Shown piece after piece: positions 53,608 through 63,560 of a DNA stretch of 64,000 nt. Location: assembly GCF_006384975.1 (NCBI RefSeq), contig NZ_CP021645.1, positions 3,314,001-3,378,000 of the forward strand, read 5' to 3'. The position numbers and the translations under genes are program-made. The DNA is from Pseudomonas oryzihabitans (GTDB lineage Bacteria > Pseudomonadota > Gammaproteobacteria > Pseudomonadales > Pseudomonadaceae). The notes under the pieces were generated by a model that saw only the letters and a program-made list of their open reading frames with translations, searched no databases and was not told where the DNA came from. Position 1 is the stretch's first letter, and every line of letters starts with the position of its first letter.

Positions 53608-55656
53608 TCAGCCCAGGCGAAAACGCGCCGTCGTGGCTGCCAGGGCCTGGCTGCCGCGTCCGAGTCCCTCGGCGGCCTGGCGCACCTGGCGGGCATTGCC
53701 CAGCAACCGATTGGCCGCTACGTCCACCTGCTGAATGTTGCCACTGACCTGGTCGGCGGTGACCGCCTGCTCTTCGGCCGCCGTGGCGATCTGGGTCAGG
53801 GTGTCCGACACCCCCTCCACCGCCTGGGTGATCTCTTCCAGCTTGCGGCCCAGACCGGTAACGGCCAGGGCGTCGTTCTCGGCCTGGCCACAGGCTTCGC
53901 GCATCAGCGTCACCGCCTGGGTCACGGTCTCGCTGAGGCTGCCGACCGTGCCGGCGATCTGGGCGGTGGAGGCCTGGGTCCGTTGCGACAGCGAACGCAC
54001 CTCGTCGGCCACCACGGCGAAGCCGCGCCCCTGATCGCCGGCGCGGGCCGCCTCGATGGCGGCATTGAGCGCCAGCAGGTTGGTCTGCTCGGCGATGCCG
54101 CGAATGACGTCCACTACCTGGCGGATCTGTCCCGCCTGCTCGCTGACCTGCCCCATGGCCGTCGCGGTCTCGCTCAAGCGGGTATTGAGTTGCTGGATGC
54201 TGGCGGTGGTCTGCCGACTGTCCTGCTGACTGCGCGCGGAAATGTCTCGCATCTGCTCGGCGCGACCGGCAGCCTGTTCGCAACTCTGGGCGACGCCCTG
54301 GGCGGTGGCGGCCAGTTCGTTGGCCGCCGTGACGATCTGGGCGATCTGCTGTTGCTGATCCTCGACCGCGACCAGCGCATCGCCGGACTGGACCCCGAGT
54401 TGCTGGGAGGCGACGCCGAGTTGCTGGGTTTCCCGGTCTACACCTTGCAAGCTCTGGCGCAGCTGGACCACGGCCGTATTGAGCGAGCGACTGATGGTGG
54501 CCAGCTCATCGCGGCCGGCCACCTCGCTGGCCTGGGTCAGATCACCGTCGCGCAGCGAGTCGGCCAGGGTGGTGATGCCCGCGGCACCGCGCCGGATGGA
54601 AACCTGCATGCAGAGCAGCAGATAGCAGGTCAGTAGCAGCAAGCTGGCGAACAGCGCCAGGACCACGGCGAAATTGCGGATCGTCTGGCTACCGTAATAG
54701 TCCAGCCGGCTATCCAACTGGGCCAGCACCTGGCTGCGGAAGGTCGTCATCGCCGCCAGGGCACCGTCCAGGGTGCTTTCGAAGTCCGCGGGCGACAGGG
54801 TGACTTGGCTGCCAAACACCCCCGCATCGAGGGTCTTGAGACTGGCTTCCAGGGTCGCCTGCACCTTGCGATAGTCCTGAGCCCAAGACGCCAGTTCCGG
54901 CGGCAACTGGCTCTGCAGCAGATTGCCGACCTTGGTCATGCTGATCAGGGAATCGCCGATCCGGGTCCTCAGGTCACGCAGCTCCAGGCGATTCTGCAGG
55001 GAGAGGTTGCCGGCGACTACGCTGGGCTCGCCGAAACTGTCCAGACGCCCCAGCCGCTCGCTGAGATCGACCGCCTTGTCGGTGCCTAACTGCATCAGCA
55101 GATAGGTTTCCAGCCAGGGATCGAGGATCAGGCCACTGTCGGTGGCGACCTTTTCCCGCAGCGCCTGGGCCGCGGCCAAGGCCGTGGTGAAGCGATCATA
55201 GGTCTGTTGCGCGTCGAGGCTGCGCAGGCTGGTGTTGTCCAGGCCGGCGAGGACCGTCTTGAGTTGCGCCAGCAGTTGCTCCCGCTCCCGTCCCGGCATC
55301 TCGTCGGCGAGCCGCTGGCTGAGGATCGCCATGGCTTTTTCGCGCGGCGCCTGCCGGGCCTCCATGGCGGTCAGGGCCTGTTCGGCCGCGGTCGGATTCG
55401 TCGCGGCCTGGGCTTTCCAGCGCGCCGCCAGATTACGCCGCGCCATGATCTCGGTCTCCACTGCATCCAACGTCTGCAACACGTGCACGCCGGCGCGCTC
55501 GCCGGCCACGATGTCCAGCTTGGCCTTGAAGTCCAGGCCCAGCAGCCAAAGGCTGACGCCCATCGGCACCAGGAAGAGCACGAACAGCAACTGAAACTTG
55601 CGCGCGAAACCGAAGCGTCCGAGCAAGCCTATCCCTAGCGTCAACAGCCCACCCAT
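53608..55656 (-). CDS. methyl-accepting chemotaxis protein
   Basis: 682 residues from ATG 55656 (AGGAG upstream). A membrane helix lies at about 22-42 ([20 protein letters not shown]), followed by a large helical sensor region of roughly 290 residues that may be periplasmic. A second helix ([20 protein letters not shown]), a HAMP segment and the signalling domain with hairpin [20 protein letters not shown] follow. The ligand is unknown. It is not closely similar to the receptor at 27226-29151 outside the signalling domain. Confidence 0.9.
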   Translation of the reverse strand: MGGLLTLGIGLLGRFGFARKFQLLFVLFLVPMGVSLWLLGLDFKAKLDIVAGERAGVHVLQTLDAVETEIMARRNLAARWKAQAATNPTAAEQALTAMEARQAPREKAMAILSQRLADEMPGREREQLLAQLKTVLAGLDNTSLRSLDAQQTYDRFTTALAAAQALREKVATDSGLILDPWLETYLLMQLGTDKAVDLSERLGRLDSFGEPSVVAGNLSLQNRLELRDLRTRIGDSLISMTKVGNLLQSQLPPELASWAQDYRKVQATLEASLKTLDAGVFGSQVTLSPADFESTLDGALAAMTTFRSQVLAQLDSRLDYYGSQTIRNFAVVLALFASLLLLTCYLLLCMQVSIRRGAAGITTLADSLRDGDLTQASEVAGRDELATISRSLNTAVVQLRQSLQGVDRETQQLGVASQQLGVQSGDALVAVEDQQQQIAQIVTAANELAATAQGVAQSCEQAAGRAEQMRDISARSQQDSRQTTASIQQLNTRLSETATAMGQVSEQAGQIRQVVDVIRGIAEQTNLLALNAAIEAARAGDQGRGFAVVADEVRSLSQRTQASTAQIAGTVGSLSETVTQAVTLMREACGQAENDALAVTGLGRKLEEITQAVEGVSDTLTQIATAAEEQAVTADQVSGNIQQVDVAANRLLGNARQVRQAAEGLGRGSQALAATTARFRLG

Positions 55657-55747
55657 TATTTTTCTCCTTGTTATGACCACGGGCTGCAAGGGCGACCCTT
55701 GGAGCTGCCTATGACGCGGATTATCGGCAAATTACCGCCTTTCTTGA

Positions 55748-56401
<654 letters not shown>

Positions 56402-56404
56402 GCC

Positions 56405-56809
56405 ATGGCCCAGATACTGCGCATTCTCGGCGCCGATCTCGATCGCACCGAAACCTGGATCCGCTACGACAAGGCCATGTGCCTGGACTGCGTCTCCAGT
56501 TGCTGCACCCTCCCGGTGGAGGCACGCCTGTCGGATCTGATCCGCATGGGCGTGGTGGACGAGTTCGAGAAGGGCGAGCCGCTCAAGGACATCGCCAAGC
56601 GCCTCAAGAAGGAGGGGATCGTCGAACGCCTGAACGCCAAGACCGGGTTGTTCACCCTGGTGCGGCTGTCCAACAACGATTGCCTGTACCTGCATCCGAA
56701 GACGCGGCTGTGCACCATCTACGACCAGCGGCCGGAGACCTGCCGCAACCACCCACGGGTCGGCCCGCGGCCGGGTTATTGCGCCTACAAGCCGCAGAAG
56801 CTGCGTTGA
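56405..56809 (+). CDS. YkgJ-like CxxC-cluster protein
   Basis: 134 residues. The cysteines fall in MCLDCVSSCCTLPVEA (about 24-39), then CLYLHPKTRLCTIYDQRPETC and CAYKP, the metal- or cluster-binding pattern of the YkgJ family. Function is not known; an iron-sulphur or zinc site is likely. It is cotranscribed with xpt. Confidence 0.82.
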   Translation: MAQILRILGADLDRTETWIRYDKAMCLDCVSSCCTLPVEARLSDLIRMGVVDEFEKGEPLKDIAKRLKKEGIVERLNAKTGLFTLVRLSNNDCLYLHPKTRLCTIYDQRPETCRNHPRVGPRPGYCAYKPQKLR

Positions 56810-56834
56810 ATCCCTGATCGCGGCCGTGGGCCCC

Positions 56835-56931
56835 GTAGGTTGGGTTGAGCGCCAGCGAAGCCCAACAGGGTTGGCCTCGGTGTGCTGGCGATGTTGGGCT
56901 TCGACGATGTAGCCGTCTCAACCCAACCTAC
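56835..56931. repeat. nested inverted repeat, GTAGGTTGGGTTGAG family, copy 2
   Basis: Outer arms GTAGGTTGGGTTGAG (56835-56849) and complement (56917-56931), with inner arms GAAGCCCAACA (56857-56867) and TGTTGGGCTTC (56892-56902), give the same two-level design as 47244-47337. It lies between two convergent CxxC-cluster genes. Confidence 0.8.
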
Positions 56932-56941
56932 AGTCTCCTGC

Positions 56942-57256
56942 TCAAAACTCGCCACTCGCCATCGCCCGGACCATATCCGCGCGCTCCTCCAGGCACTCCG
57001 GGCCGGCCATGTCGAAGATCCGGCAGACCCAGGGCCGTACCTCATAGATGCTGCAGTTCATCTGTTCGCGATCCAGGGCTGCGCACCAGCCGTCGTCGAG
57101 GCGCTTCATGCGGGTGCCGGTCCAGTCTTCCTCGATGAAACGGGCCGGGACGTCGGGATCGTCGAACAGCAGCACTTCCTGGCGGCAGCACCAGGCCTGA
57201 CAGCTGTCGCAGGTCACGGTAGGGGTGGTCAGATCGTGCAGGGGGATGTCGCTCAT
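56942..57256 (-). CDS. YkgJ-family CxxC-cluster protein
   Basis: 104 residues from ATG 57256. The cluster-binding residues are CDSCQAWCCRQEVLLFDD (about 17-34), a Cys in DGWCAALDREQMNCSIYEVR, and WVCRIF. It is a second, diverged member of the family seen at 56405-56809, on the opposite strand. Function unknown. Confidence 0.82.
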   Translation of the reverse strand: MSDIPLHDLTTPTVTCDSCQAWCCRQEVLLFDDPDVPARFIEEDWTGTRMKRLDDGWCAALDREQMNCSIYEVRPWVCRIFDMAGPECLEERADMVRAMASGEF

Positions 57257-57353
57257 GGGCGCAGTGTAACGCCCTGGACCGCCCAGCGGTTTCCGGCCGA
57301 TGGCTGGAGCAGTTAACATGCGCGCTCCTTGCTGATTGTAACCAGTTGTGACC

Positions 57354-59090
57354 ATGCCCAAGCCTCCTCCCCGCGCCGGAGCCGCCATGACGGCCGCCCC
57401 CCGCTATCGCTTCTATGTCGTGGTCGTCGTGCTGGTCCTGCTGACCTGCGTGGTCGCTGGCCGCATCACCTATCTCAAGCTGTTCGACGCCGAGTTCCTC
57501 GGTGACCAGGGCGATCGCCGCTCGGTGCGCCACATCCCCATCCCGGTCACCCGCGGCATGATCACCGACCGCAATGGCGCGCCCCTGGCGGTCTCCACCG
57601 AGGTGGTGACCATCTGGTGCAATCCGGCGGAGATGCAGGACAGCGCCGATCAGTTGGGCCGGCTGGCCCAGGCCATCCACAAGCCCGAGGCCGAGCTGCG
57701 CAACCTGATCCTCGAGCACCCGGAAAAGCACTTCCTCTATCTGGCCCGTGCCCTGTCGCCCATCGATGGCGAGAACATCATGGCGCTGGGCATCCCCGGC
57801 GTGCACCAGATCAAGGAATACAAGCGCTACTACCCGAGCTCCGACCTGGTGGCCCAGGTGGTCGGCATGGTCAACATCGACGGCCACGGCCAGGAGGGCC
57901 TGGAGCTGGGCTTCGAAGACTGGCTGGCCGGACGCAGTGGCGTCCGCGAGGTGCTGATCAATCCGCGCGGCTCGGTGGTGAAGAATATCCGCGTGGTGCG
58001 CCAGCCGCAGCCGAGCAAGGACGTCGCCCTGTCCATCGACCTGCGCCTGCAATTCATCGCCTATCGCGCGCTGCAGACGGCGGTGGAGAAGTTCGGTGCC
58101 CAGTCCGGCTCCGCGGTGCTGGTCGATCCCAAGACCGGGCAGATCCTGGCGATGACCAATTTCCCCTCCTACAACCCCAATAACCGCGCCACCCTGCAGA
58201 TCCCCAACATGCGCAACCGCACCCTGACCGACGCCTTCGAGCCCGGTTCGGTGATCAAGCCATTCAGCATGTCGGTGGCCCTGGCCTCGGGCCGCTTCAA
58301 CGAGAACAGCACCGTGGACGTGGCGCCGGGCTGGATGACCATCGACGGCCACACCATCCACGACGTGGCCCGGCGCGGCATCCTGACCATGACCGGCGTA
58401 CTGCTCAACTCCTCGAACATCGGCATGAGCAAGGTGGCGCTGCAGATCGGCCCCCAGCCGATCTACGAGCAGCTCGGCCGGGTTGGCTTCGGCGCGCCCA
58501 TGGAGCTGGGCTTCCCCGGCGAGAACGCCGGCTATCTGCCGATGCACACCAAGTGGTCGCAGATCGCCACCGCCAGTATGTCCTTCGGCTACAGCCTGGC
58601 GGTCAACGTCGCCGAGCTGGCCCAGGCCTATTCGGTGATCGCCAACGACGGCAAGCTCACCCCCCTGACCCTGCTCAAGGATCAGAAGCAGAAGCCGGTG
58701 CAGGCCATGGACCCGAGCATCGCCCGGCGCATCCGCGCCATGCTCAACCACGTGGTGGAGGACGAGGGCGGCGTCTATCGCGCCCGGGTGCCCGGCTATC
58801 ACGTGGCCGGCAAGTCCGGTACCGCGCGCAAGGCCGGTTCCGGCAGCTATACCGAGCACGCCTATCGTTCGCTGTTCGTCGGCATGGCGCCGGCCGCCGA
58901 TCCCAAGCTGGTGCTGGCGGTGATGCTCGACAGCCCGACCAAGGAAGGCTACTTCGGGGGCCTGGTCTCGGCGCCGACCTTCAGCGAGATCATGTCCGGC
59001 GCCCTGCGTGCCCTGGCCGTGCCACCGGACAACCTGCCCGACACCAATACCGCCCAGCAGGCGAAAGCCGAGTCCCATTCCCACGGCTGA
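57354..59090 (+). CDS. class B penicillin-binding protein (FtsI/PBP3-like)
   Basis: 578 residues from ATG 57354. A membrane anchor (YVVVVVLVLLTCVVAGRITY) is followed by the PBP dimerisation domain (RGMITDRNGAPLAVSTEV). The transpeptidase has the Ser-x-x-Lys box FEPGSVIKPF, the Ser-x-Asn box (LLNSSNIG) and the KTG-type box VAGKSGTARK. It cross-links septal or side-wall peptidoglycan. It is outside the mra/dcw cluster, so it is more likely the second PBP3 (PBP3a/pbpC type) than FtsI itself. Confidence 0.88.
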   Translation: MPKPPPRAGAAMTAAPRYRFYVVVVVLVLLTCVVAGRITYLKLFDAEFLGDQGDRRSVRHIPIPVTRGMITDRNGAPLAVSTEVVTIWCNPAEMQDSADQLGRLAQAIHKPEAELRNLILEHPEKHFLYLARALSPIDGENIMALGIPGVHQIKEYKRYYPSSDLVAQVVGMVNIDGHGQEGLELGFEDWLAGRSGVREVLINPRGSVVKNIRVVRQPQPSKDVALSIDLRLQFIAYRALQTAVEKFGAQSGSAVLVDPKTGQILAMTNFPSYNPNNRATLQIPNMRNRTLTDAFEPGSVIKPFSMSVALASGRFNENSTVDVAPGWMTIDGHTIHDVARRGILTMTGVLLNSSNIGMSKVALQIGPQPIYEQLGRVGFGAPMELGFPGENAGYLPMHTKWSQIATASMSFGYSLAVNVAELAQAYSVIANDGKLTPLTLLKDQKQKPVQAMDPSIARRIRAMLNHVVEDEGGVYRARVPGYHVAGKSGTARKAGSGSYTEHAYRSLFVGMAPAADPKLVLAVMLDSPTKEGYFGGLVSAPTFSEIMSGALRALAVPPDNLPDTNTAQQAKAESHSHG

Positions 59091-59161
59091 GCGCGGTGCG
59101 ATCAGCACCCGGCCCAGAGGGGCTGGGTACGGAGTCGGAGGCCTGACGGCGCCGAAGCGGC

Positions 59162-60169
59162 CTAGGCGTCCTGACCCATCTCTCTCACCAGAGCAGCAGC
59201 TTCGCCACGGCGCGCCTCCAGCGCATAGTCCCGCGGGGACAGGCCAAAGCGCTTTTTGAACAGCCGTGAGAAGTGCGCAGCGTCGTTGAAGCCCGAACGC
59301 AACGCGACGGTCAGCACGCCGGGATGGCCGGGAGTGCGTAATTCGCGTGCACTGCGCTGCAGGCGCAGCTCCCGGATCAAACTGCTGACCTGCAGCGGCG
59401 CCTCGTCGAACAGACCGTACAACGTCCGCCGCGAGACCTTGAAGCGTGCCGCCAGCAGATCCGGCCCGAGCCGAGGTTCGGCCAAGTGGTCGGCGATATA
59501 GGTCTCGACCGCTTGCCGAAATGCCAGGCGCACCGGCAGCCGGTCCTGCTCCTGCGCATCGAGGGTAGCGCCCAGGGCAACGGCGAGGATACCGTTGAGT
59601 GCCGTGCTGAGCCCCTCCGCCGCCGCGTTATCGACACCCCCCTCGGTCTGCTCGAGCAGACGGGCAAACCGCGCAGCGACGAGGCCCAGCCCGCCTTGCC
59701 CGCTGACGCAACGTGCCGTGGCGCGATGCGGCGCCACGAGTCGTGAGACGAGTTGCTCCCGGGGAATGCGAAAGGACAACACGCGCCAGTCTTCACGAAA
59801 GTCGAGGCTATAAGGACGGGTGGTGTCGACGATGGAAAAGTCGCCAGGCGACACCAGCGTTTCCCGGCCATCCTGGCGAACAACGCAGGAGCCTTCGAGC
59901 TGGAAGTTCGCGAAGCAGAATTCGACAGGGTCGTGACTGATCTCTTCCCAGCGGCGGGTGACGAGCTGCGCACGTGAGGCGATTTGGGTCTGGGTACTCG
60001 ACGATAGCGGCCGCAAGGCGACTTCACCCATGAAGTCCCTCAAGGATTCTTTTTGCTTGATAACCGGGTTCAGCGACACGAAGGCTTCGCATAGCACCTC
60101 ACGCCAATAGCTGAAGCGGTGATCCTGCATACAGGAGCGGGTACTCCAAATCTGCGTCTCGCGTGTCAT
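59162..60169 (-). CDS. AraC/XylS-family transcriptional regulator
   Basis: 335 residues. A long N-terminal AraC-binding-2 type domain (about 20-215) precedes the double HTH at about 230-320 (FKVSRRTLYGLFDEAPLQVS and ALRSGFNDAAHFSRLFKKRF, then GLSPRDYAL). It is divergent from the dehydrogenase-fold enzyme over 365 bases that contain two identical operator-like repeats. It probably activates that gene and the channel gene when a substrate is present (inference). Confidence 0.9.
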   Translation of the reverse strand: MTRETQIWSTRSCMQDHRFSYWREVLCEAFVSLNPVIKQKESLRDFMGEVALRPLSSSTQTQIASRAQLVTRRWEEISHDPVEFCFANFQLEGSCVVRQDGRETLVSPGDFSIVDTTRPYSLDFREDWRVLSFRIPREQLVSRLVAPHRATARCVSGQGGLGLVAARFARLLEQTEGGVDNAAAEGLSTALNGILAVALGATLDAQEQDRLPVRLAFRQAVETYIADHLAEPRLGPDLLAARFKVSRRTLYGLFDEAPLQVSSLIRELRLQRSARELRTPGHPGVLTVALRSGFNDAAHFSRLFKKRFGLSPRDYALEARRGEAAALVREMGQDA

Positions 60170-60188
60170 ACGCCTTCACCTTGCACAG

Positions 60189-60207
60189 ATCGTCAATTGC
60201 GGTTGCA
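60189..60207. promoter_or_regulatory. operator-like repeat, ATCGTCAATT-N5-TGCA, copy 1
   Basis: ATCGTCAATT, five spacer bases, then TGCA, 20 bases upstream of the AraC-type gene start. All 14 defined bases and the spacing recur at 60437-60455. Confidence 0.6.
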
Positions 60208-60436
60208 CGAGAAAACAACTCGCCCTGGTCGAACCCCGTGCCAATGCCCATTCCAGAGCACCACCGACCGTTCAAATTCCGTGCAAACGCGCTATGCCGG
60301 TGCAGCGAACCCCTGGATACAGGGGTGAATACGTAGCAATGCCGAGGCCATCCCCCTGATTCAGTGATCGAGCAAAGTCCGGGCCACAAAACCCGGTACC
60401 GGATATCTGCGTTAGACGCCTGCAGCGCTTGCGCGA

Positions 60437-60455
60437 ATCGTCAATTCGACCTGCA
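60437..60455. promoter_or_regulatory. operator-like repeat, ATCGTCAATT-N5-TGCA, copy 2
   Basis: The second copy lies 80 bases before the dehydrogenase-fold gene. Its TGCA is followed after six bases by GGCAA, near the XylS half-site TGCA-N6-GGNTA. It fits an AraC/XylS activator site at the promoter. Confidence 0.6.
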
Positions 60456-60534
60456 TGGACCGGCAAGACCCCGTGTGGGGTGCTTCCTACGATTGAGTGG
60501 CAGTTCCTTCCTTCACTCTGAAAAGGCACTTCCC

Positions 60535-61782
60535 ATGGCAATCGACTTCCAGCTTTCCGACTTCCAGCAAACCCTGCAGGCCTCCGCGCGAGCTTTCGCC
60601 GCCGAGACACTGAGTGCGGTCGCCCCCACCATCGCACCGCTGGCACGGCCTGATGAGCGCTTCTACGCCACGCGGCCCTTCTACCAAGCCATGGCCGATG
60701 CCGGCTTCATCAAGGCACTGTTGCCCAAGGCGGTCGGCGGTACGTCGCTCTCGACGCTGGATTTCGCCCTGGCAGCCGAAGAGCTCACCACCGCCGACGT
60801 CAACGTTCCCTCGGCCTTGCTGGCCACCGGCCTGGGGCTGCACGCACTCATCCACCATGGCAGCGAAGAGCAGCAGCGGCGCTTCCTGCCGGACTTCGTC
60901 GAAGACGGTTCGCTGCTGGCCGCGTTGGCCTTCACCGAGGTCACCGGAGGCGCCAACTACGACAACCCCGATCCTTCGGTGGGAGTGCAGACCTTCGCCC
61001 GCCGCGAGGGTGACGAGTGGGTCATCAATGGTGCCAAGCACTACACCACCAATGGCACCGGTTGGGATGGCAAGGGCGCACACCTGTACAGCGTCATCTG
61101 CCGGACCGACCCGAGCCTGCCGCCCCAGCAATCGTTGGCGGTCATCATGGTCCCCGGCAACACGCCGGGCATCGAGATCGCCGGCCTGCTCGATACCATC
61201 GGCCACCGCGCGACCATTTCGCCGCGCATCCATTTCAACGAGGTGCGTGTACCCGCCAGCAACATCGTGGGCAAGCCCGGAGACGGTATCGCCTTCGTGG
61301 AAGACGCCTTCGCCTGGACTGCGGCGCTGATCGGCGCCGCCTGCGTCGGCGTGATGCGTGCAGCCTTCGACGTCGCCCTGACGTTCGCCAAGACGGACAA
61401 GCGCTCCGGCACGGTACCGGTGATCGAACACCAGAACGTCGGCTTCATGCTGGCCGACATCAAGATGCGCATCGAGGCATCGCGCTACCTGACCTGGAAG
61501 GCCTGCCACCAGCTCGAACTCAGTAAAAGGCGCAGCCGTGAGCTCGCCATCATCACCAAGACCTACTGTTCGGAGCTGTGCGTTCAGGCGGTCTATGACG
61601 CCATGCGCGTCGTCGGGGTCGATGCCTATACCGACCTGTATCCGCTGGCTGGCCTGATGCAGGACGCGCTGTGCTTCCCCCTCTACGACGGCGGCAACAT
61701 GGGGGTGCGTCGCCGCCAGTTGCACACCCTCCTACGCTCGCCGCACTACGACCCCATGGCCGCCGCCGAGGCACGCGGATAA
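60535..61782 (+). CDS. acyl-CoA dehydrogenase-fold flavoenzyme, nitroalkane-oxidase-like
   Basis: 415 residues from ATG 60535. The fold is acyl-CoA dehydrogenase: ALAFTEVTGGANYDNPD (about 130-146) and WVINGAKHYTTNGTG form the flavin and substrate wall. At the position of the catalytic Glu (YEG in MCAD) it has Asp385 in LYDGGNMGVRRRQL. An Asp base in this Y-D-G-G-N setting is the mark of nitroalkane oxidase (Asp402 in the fungal enzyme). It may therefore oxidise a nitroalkane or similar small carbanion-forming substrate, not an acyl-CoA. Ordinary acyl-CoA dehydrogenase activity is not excluded. It lies upstream of the channel gene. Confidence 0.75.
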   Translation: MAIDFQLSDFQQTLQASARAFAAETLSAVAPTIAPLARPDERFYATRPFYQAMADAGFIKALLPKAVGGTSLSTLDFALAAEELTTADVNVPSALLATGLGLHALIHHGSEEQQRRFLPDFVEDGSLLAALAFTEVTGGANYDNPDPSVGVQTFARREGDEWVINGAKHYTTNGTGWDGKGAHLYSVICRTDPSLPPQQSLAVIMVPGNTPGIEIAGLLDTIGHRATISPRIHFNEVRVPASNIVGKPGDGIAFVEDAFAWTAALIGAACVGVMRAAFDVALTFAKTDKRSGTVPVIEHQNVGFMLADIKMRIEASRYLTWKACHQLELSKRRSRELAIITKTYCSELCVQAVYDAMRVVGVDAYTDLYPLAGLMQDALCFPLYDGGNMGVRRRQLHTLLRSPHYDPMAAAEARG

Positions 61783-61947
61783 GCCCTGCGCCCACGCGCG
61801 GAAGACGCGGGCAACCGACGTCCTCACCACAACCACACGGTGGGGACGTGCCTCCCGGCTTGCGCCCTGGCACCAGGATACCGGCACCTGCCGTGTCACC
61901 GGGCAGCACGCCACCCAAGACGATGGCTTTCAAAAGGACTTTTGACG

Positions 61948-62895
61948 ATGACTTCATCCATTGCCAGTCTGCGCAGGCTGGCCACTCCACACGACACCCG
62001 GCGCGCCTCACCCGGCAACGCGACCCGCTGGATACTGGCGTGGACCGGTCTGCTGGCGAGCAGCCTCATGCCCCTGGCAGCCCAGGCCATCGATGTGGAC
62101 CCTGCCGACTTCGTTCCCGCCCCGGCAGGCACCACCGCAGGTCTGTTCTACCTGCAGCATGTCGAGCGCGACAGCCTCTATTCGCATGGCCACCAGCCCC
62201 TCGACGACCCGCGCCTGGACTCGAACATCGGCATCGCCCGCTTGGTCCACTACACCCAGATAGGCGGGGTAACGGTCGCGCCGCAGATCCTCCAGCCGTT
62301 CGGCCGCCTGGAGGCGAGTCACGACACCCAGGCGCTCGGCGATGCCAGCGGTCTGGCGGATACCATCCTGGCCATGCCGTTCTGGCTGATCAACGACCCT
62401 CAGGCACGTTCCTATCTGGCAATCGCGCCTTACCTCTTCTTGCCGACGGGTCGCTACAACCACGATCACACCCTTAATTTGGGCGAGAACCGCTGGAAGT
62501 TCGACCTGCAGGTAGGCTACGTCAAGGGCCTGAGCGCTGCCTGGTATCTCGACCTGACCGGGGACGTCATGTTCTTCGGCAAGAACGACGACTACACCGC
62601 CGCCAAGACCACCCTCGAACAGAAGCCGCTCTATCAGGGCCAGGCAGCGCTACGCTACCAATTCAGCCCGGGCGCGAATGCCTTCGTCGGACTCTCCCAA
62701 ACCTGGGGCGGTGAATCACGAGTCGCTGGCGAGGATCTCGACGATGAAGCGCGCCAGCGCAAGATCACCATTGGCGGCAGCTACTTCATCCAACCGAAAA
62801 CACAGCTGATGGTGTCCATTGGACGGGATCTCGAGGTGGAAAACGGCTTCAAGGAGGATGCGCGCCTCAATATCCGCTTGCTACAGATCTTCTGA
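61948..62895 (+). CDS. outer-membrane channel, SphA/MetA-phenol type
   Basis: 315 residues from ATG 61948 (AAAAGGA upstream). An extended signal peptide ends near residue 48 (LASSLMPLAAQA). The rest alternates short beta-strands with aromatic girdles (LIRLLQIF-type end, TGRYNHDHTLNLGENRWKFD in the middle), the pattern of the putative phenol-degradation MetA/SphA-type channels (PF13557). It should let a hydrophobic or small organic substrate cross the outer membrane. It follows the flavoenzyme by 165 bases and is probably in the same regulon. Confidence 0.8.
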   Translation: MTSSIASLRRLATPHDTRRASPGNATRWILAWTGLLASSLMPLAAQAIDVDPADFVPAPAGTTAGLFYLQHVERDSLYSHGHQPLDDPRLDSNIGIARLVHYTQIGGVTVAPQILQPFGRLEASHDTQALGDASGLADTILAMPFWLINDPQARSYLAIAPYLFLPTGRYNHDHTLNLGENRWKFDLQVGYVKGLSAAWYLDLTGDVMFFGKNDDYTAAKTTLEQKPLYQGQAALRYQFSPGANAFVGLSQTWGGESRVAGEDLDDEARQRKITIGGSYFIQPKTQLMVSIGRDLEVENGFKEDARLNIRLLQIF

Positions 62896-62927
62896 TCGCG
62901 ATCGCTACGGCCACCCGTCCAAAACGC

Positions 62928-62956
62928 AGCAGGGCGACCCTTGGGGTCGCCCTGCT
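62928..62956 (+). terminator. rho-independent terminator after the channel gene
   Basis: A 13-bp stem, AGCAGGGCGACCC (62928-62940) with GGGTCGCCCTGCT (62944-62956), has a TTG loop and is followed by TTTCT. Confidence 0.85.
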
Positions 62957-63046
62957 TTCTATTGCACCTCCAACCGTTGGCACTTGGCGTTGCGGAGACT
63001 CGCTCACGCCTCGCCGCCTAGCGTAGGTGATGTCTGAAACGTCGGA

Positions 63047-63499
63047 TCAGCGATGCAGCACGTACTGACCGGTAAAGCGCACGCCGTCTTCGCCGTTGTC
63101 GGCGAGGATGCGCGACTGCAAGGTGATGCGGGCCCGGCCGCGGCGGCGGAAGGTGGTCTCGAAGCGCTCCCAGGCGCGTTCCTCGGGCGGCTCGCCGAAG
63201 GCCGTGGCATCGGCGGTGATGGGCCGCGGATAGCTGATCTGGCCTTCCTGGATGAGGATGTGGCCTTCCTCGATACCCGCTTCGCGCAGTCGCAGGTACA
63301 GCCAGCCCCAACCGGCGAGGACCGCCACGCAGTAGAGGCTGCCACCGAACATGGTGCTGGCGTGATTGATGTTCGCGTCCAGCGGCGCATGCAGTTGCAG
63401 GCGGTGTTCGCTCCAATCGCGGACTTGCAGGCCCAGCGCCTGGGTGATGGGGATGTCGTGGTGGAGCAGGGATTCGAGGTGACGGCAGTCGCGGCTCAT
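63047..63499 (-). CDS. YiiD C-terminal-type thioesterase
   Basis: 150 residues. HDIPITQALGLQVRDWSEHR at the start and INHASTMFGGSLYCVAVLAG (about 44-63) are typical of the hotdog-fold YiiD_C / PaaI-like thioesterases. It may hydrolyse a CoA or ACP thioester in the cytoplasm. It is alone between the channel gene and the sensor kinase end. Confidence 0.85.
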   Translation of the reverse strand: MSRDCRHLESLLHHDIPITQALGLQVRDWSEHRLQLHAPLDANINHASTMFGGSLYCVAVLAGWGWLYLRLREAGIEEGHILIQEGQISYPRPITADATAFGEPPEERAWERFETTFRRRGRARITLQSRILADNGEDGVRFTGQYVLHR

Positions 63500-63560
63500 G
63501 CCGGGGTCCTTACAGACAAAATTTCACTATCTGGAGCAGACGCAAGCCATGACCCAGGGG

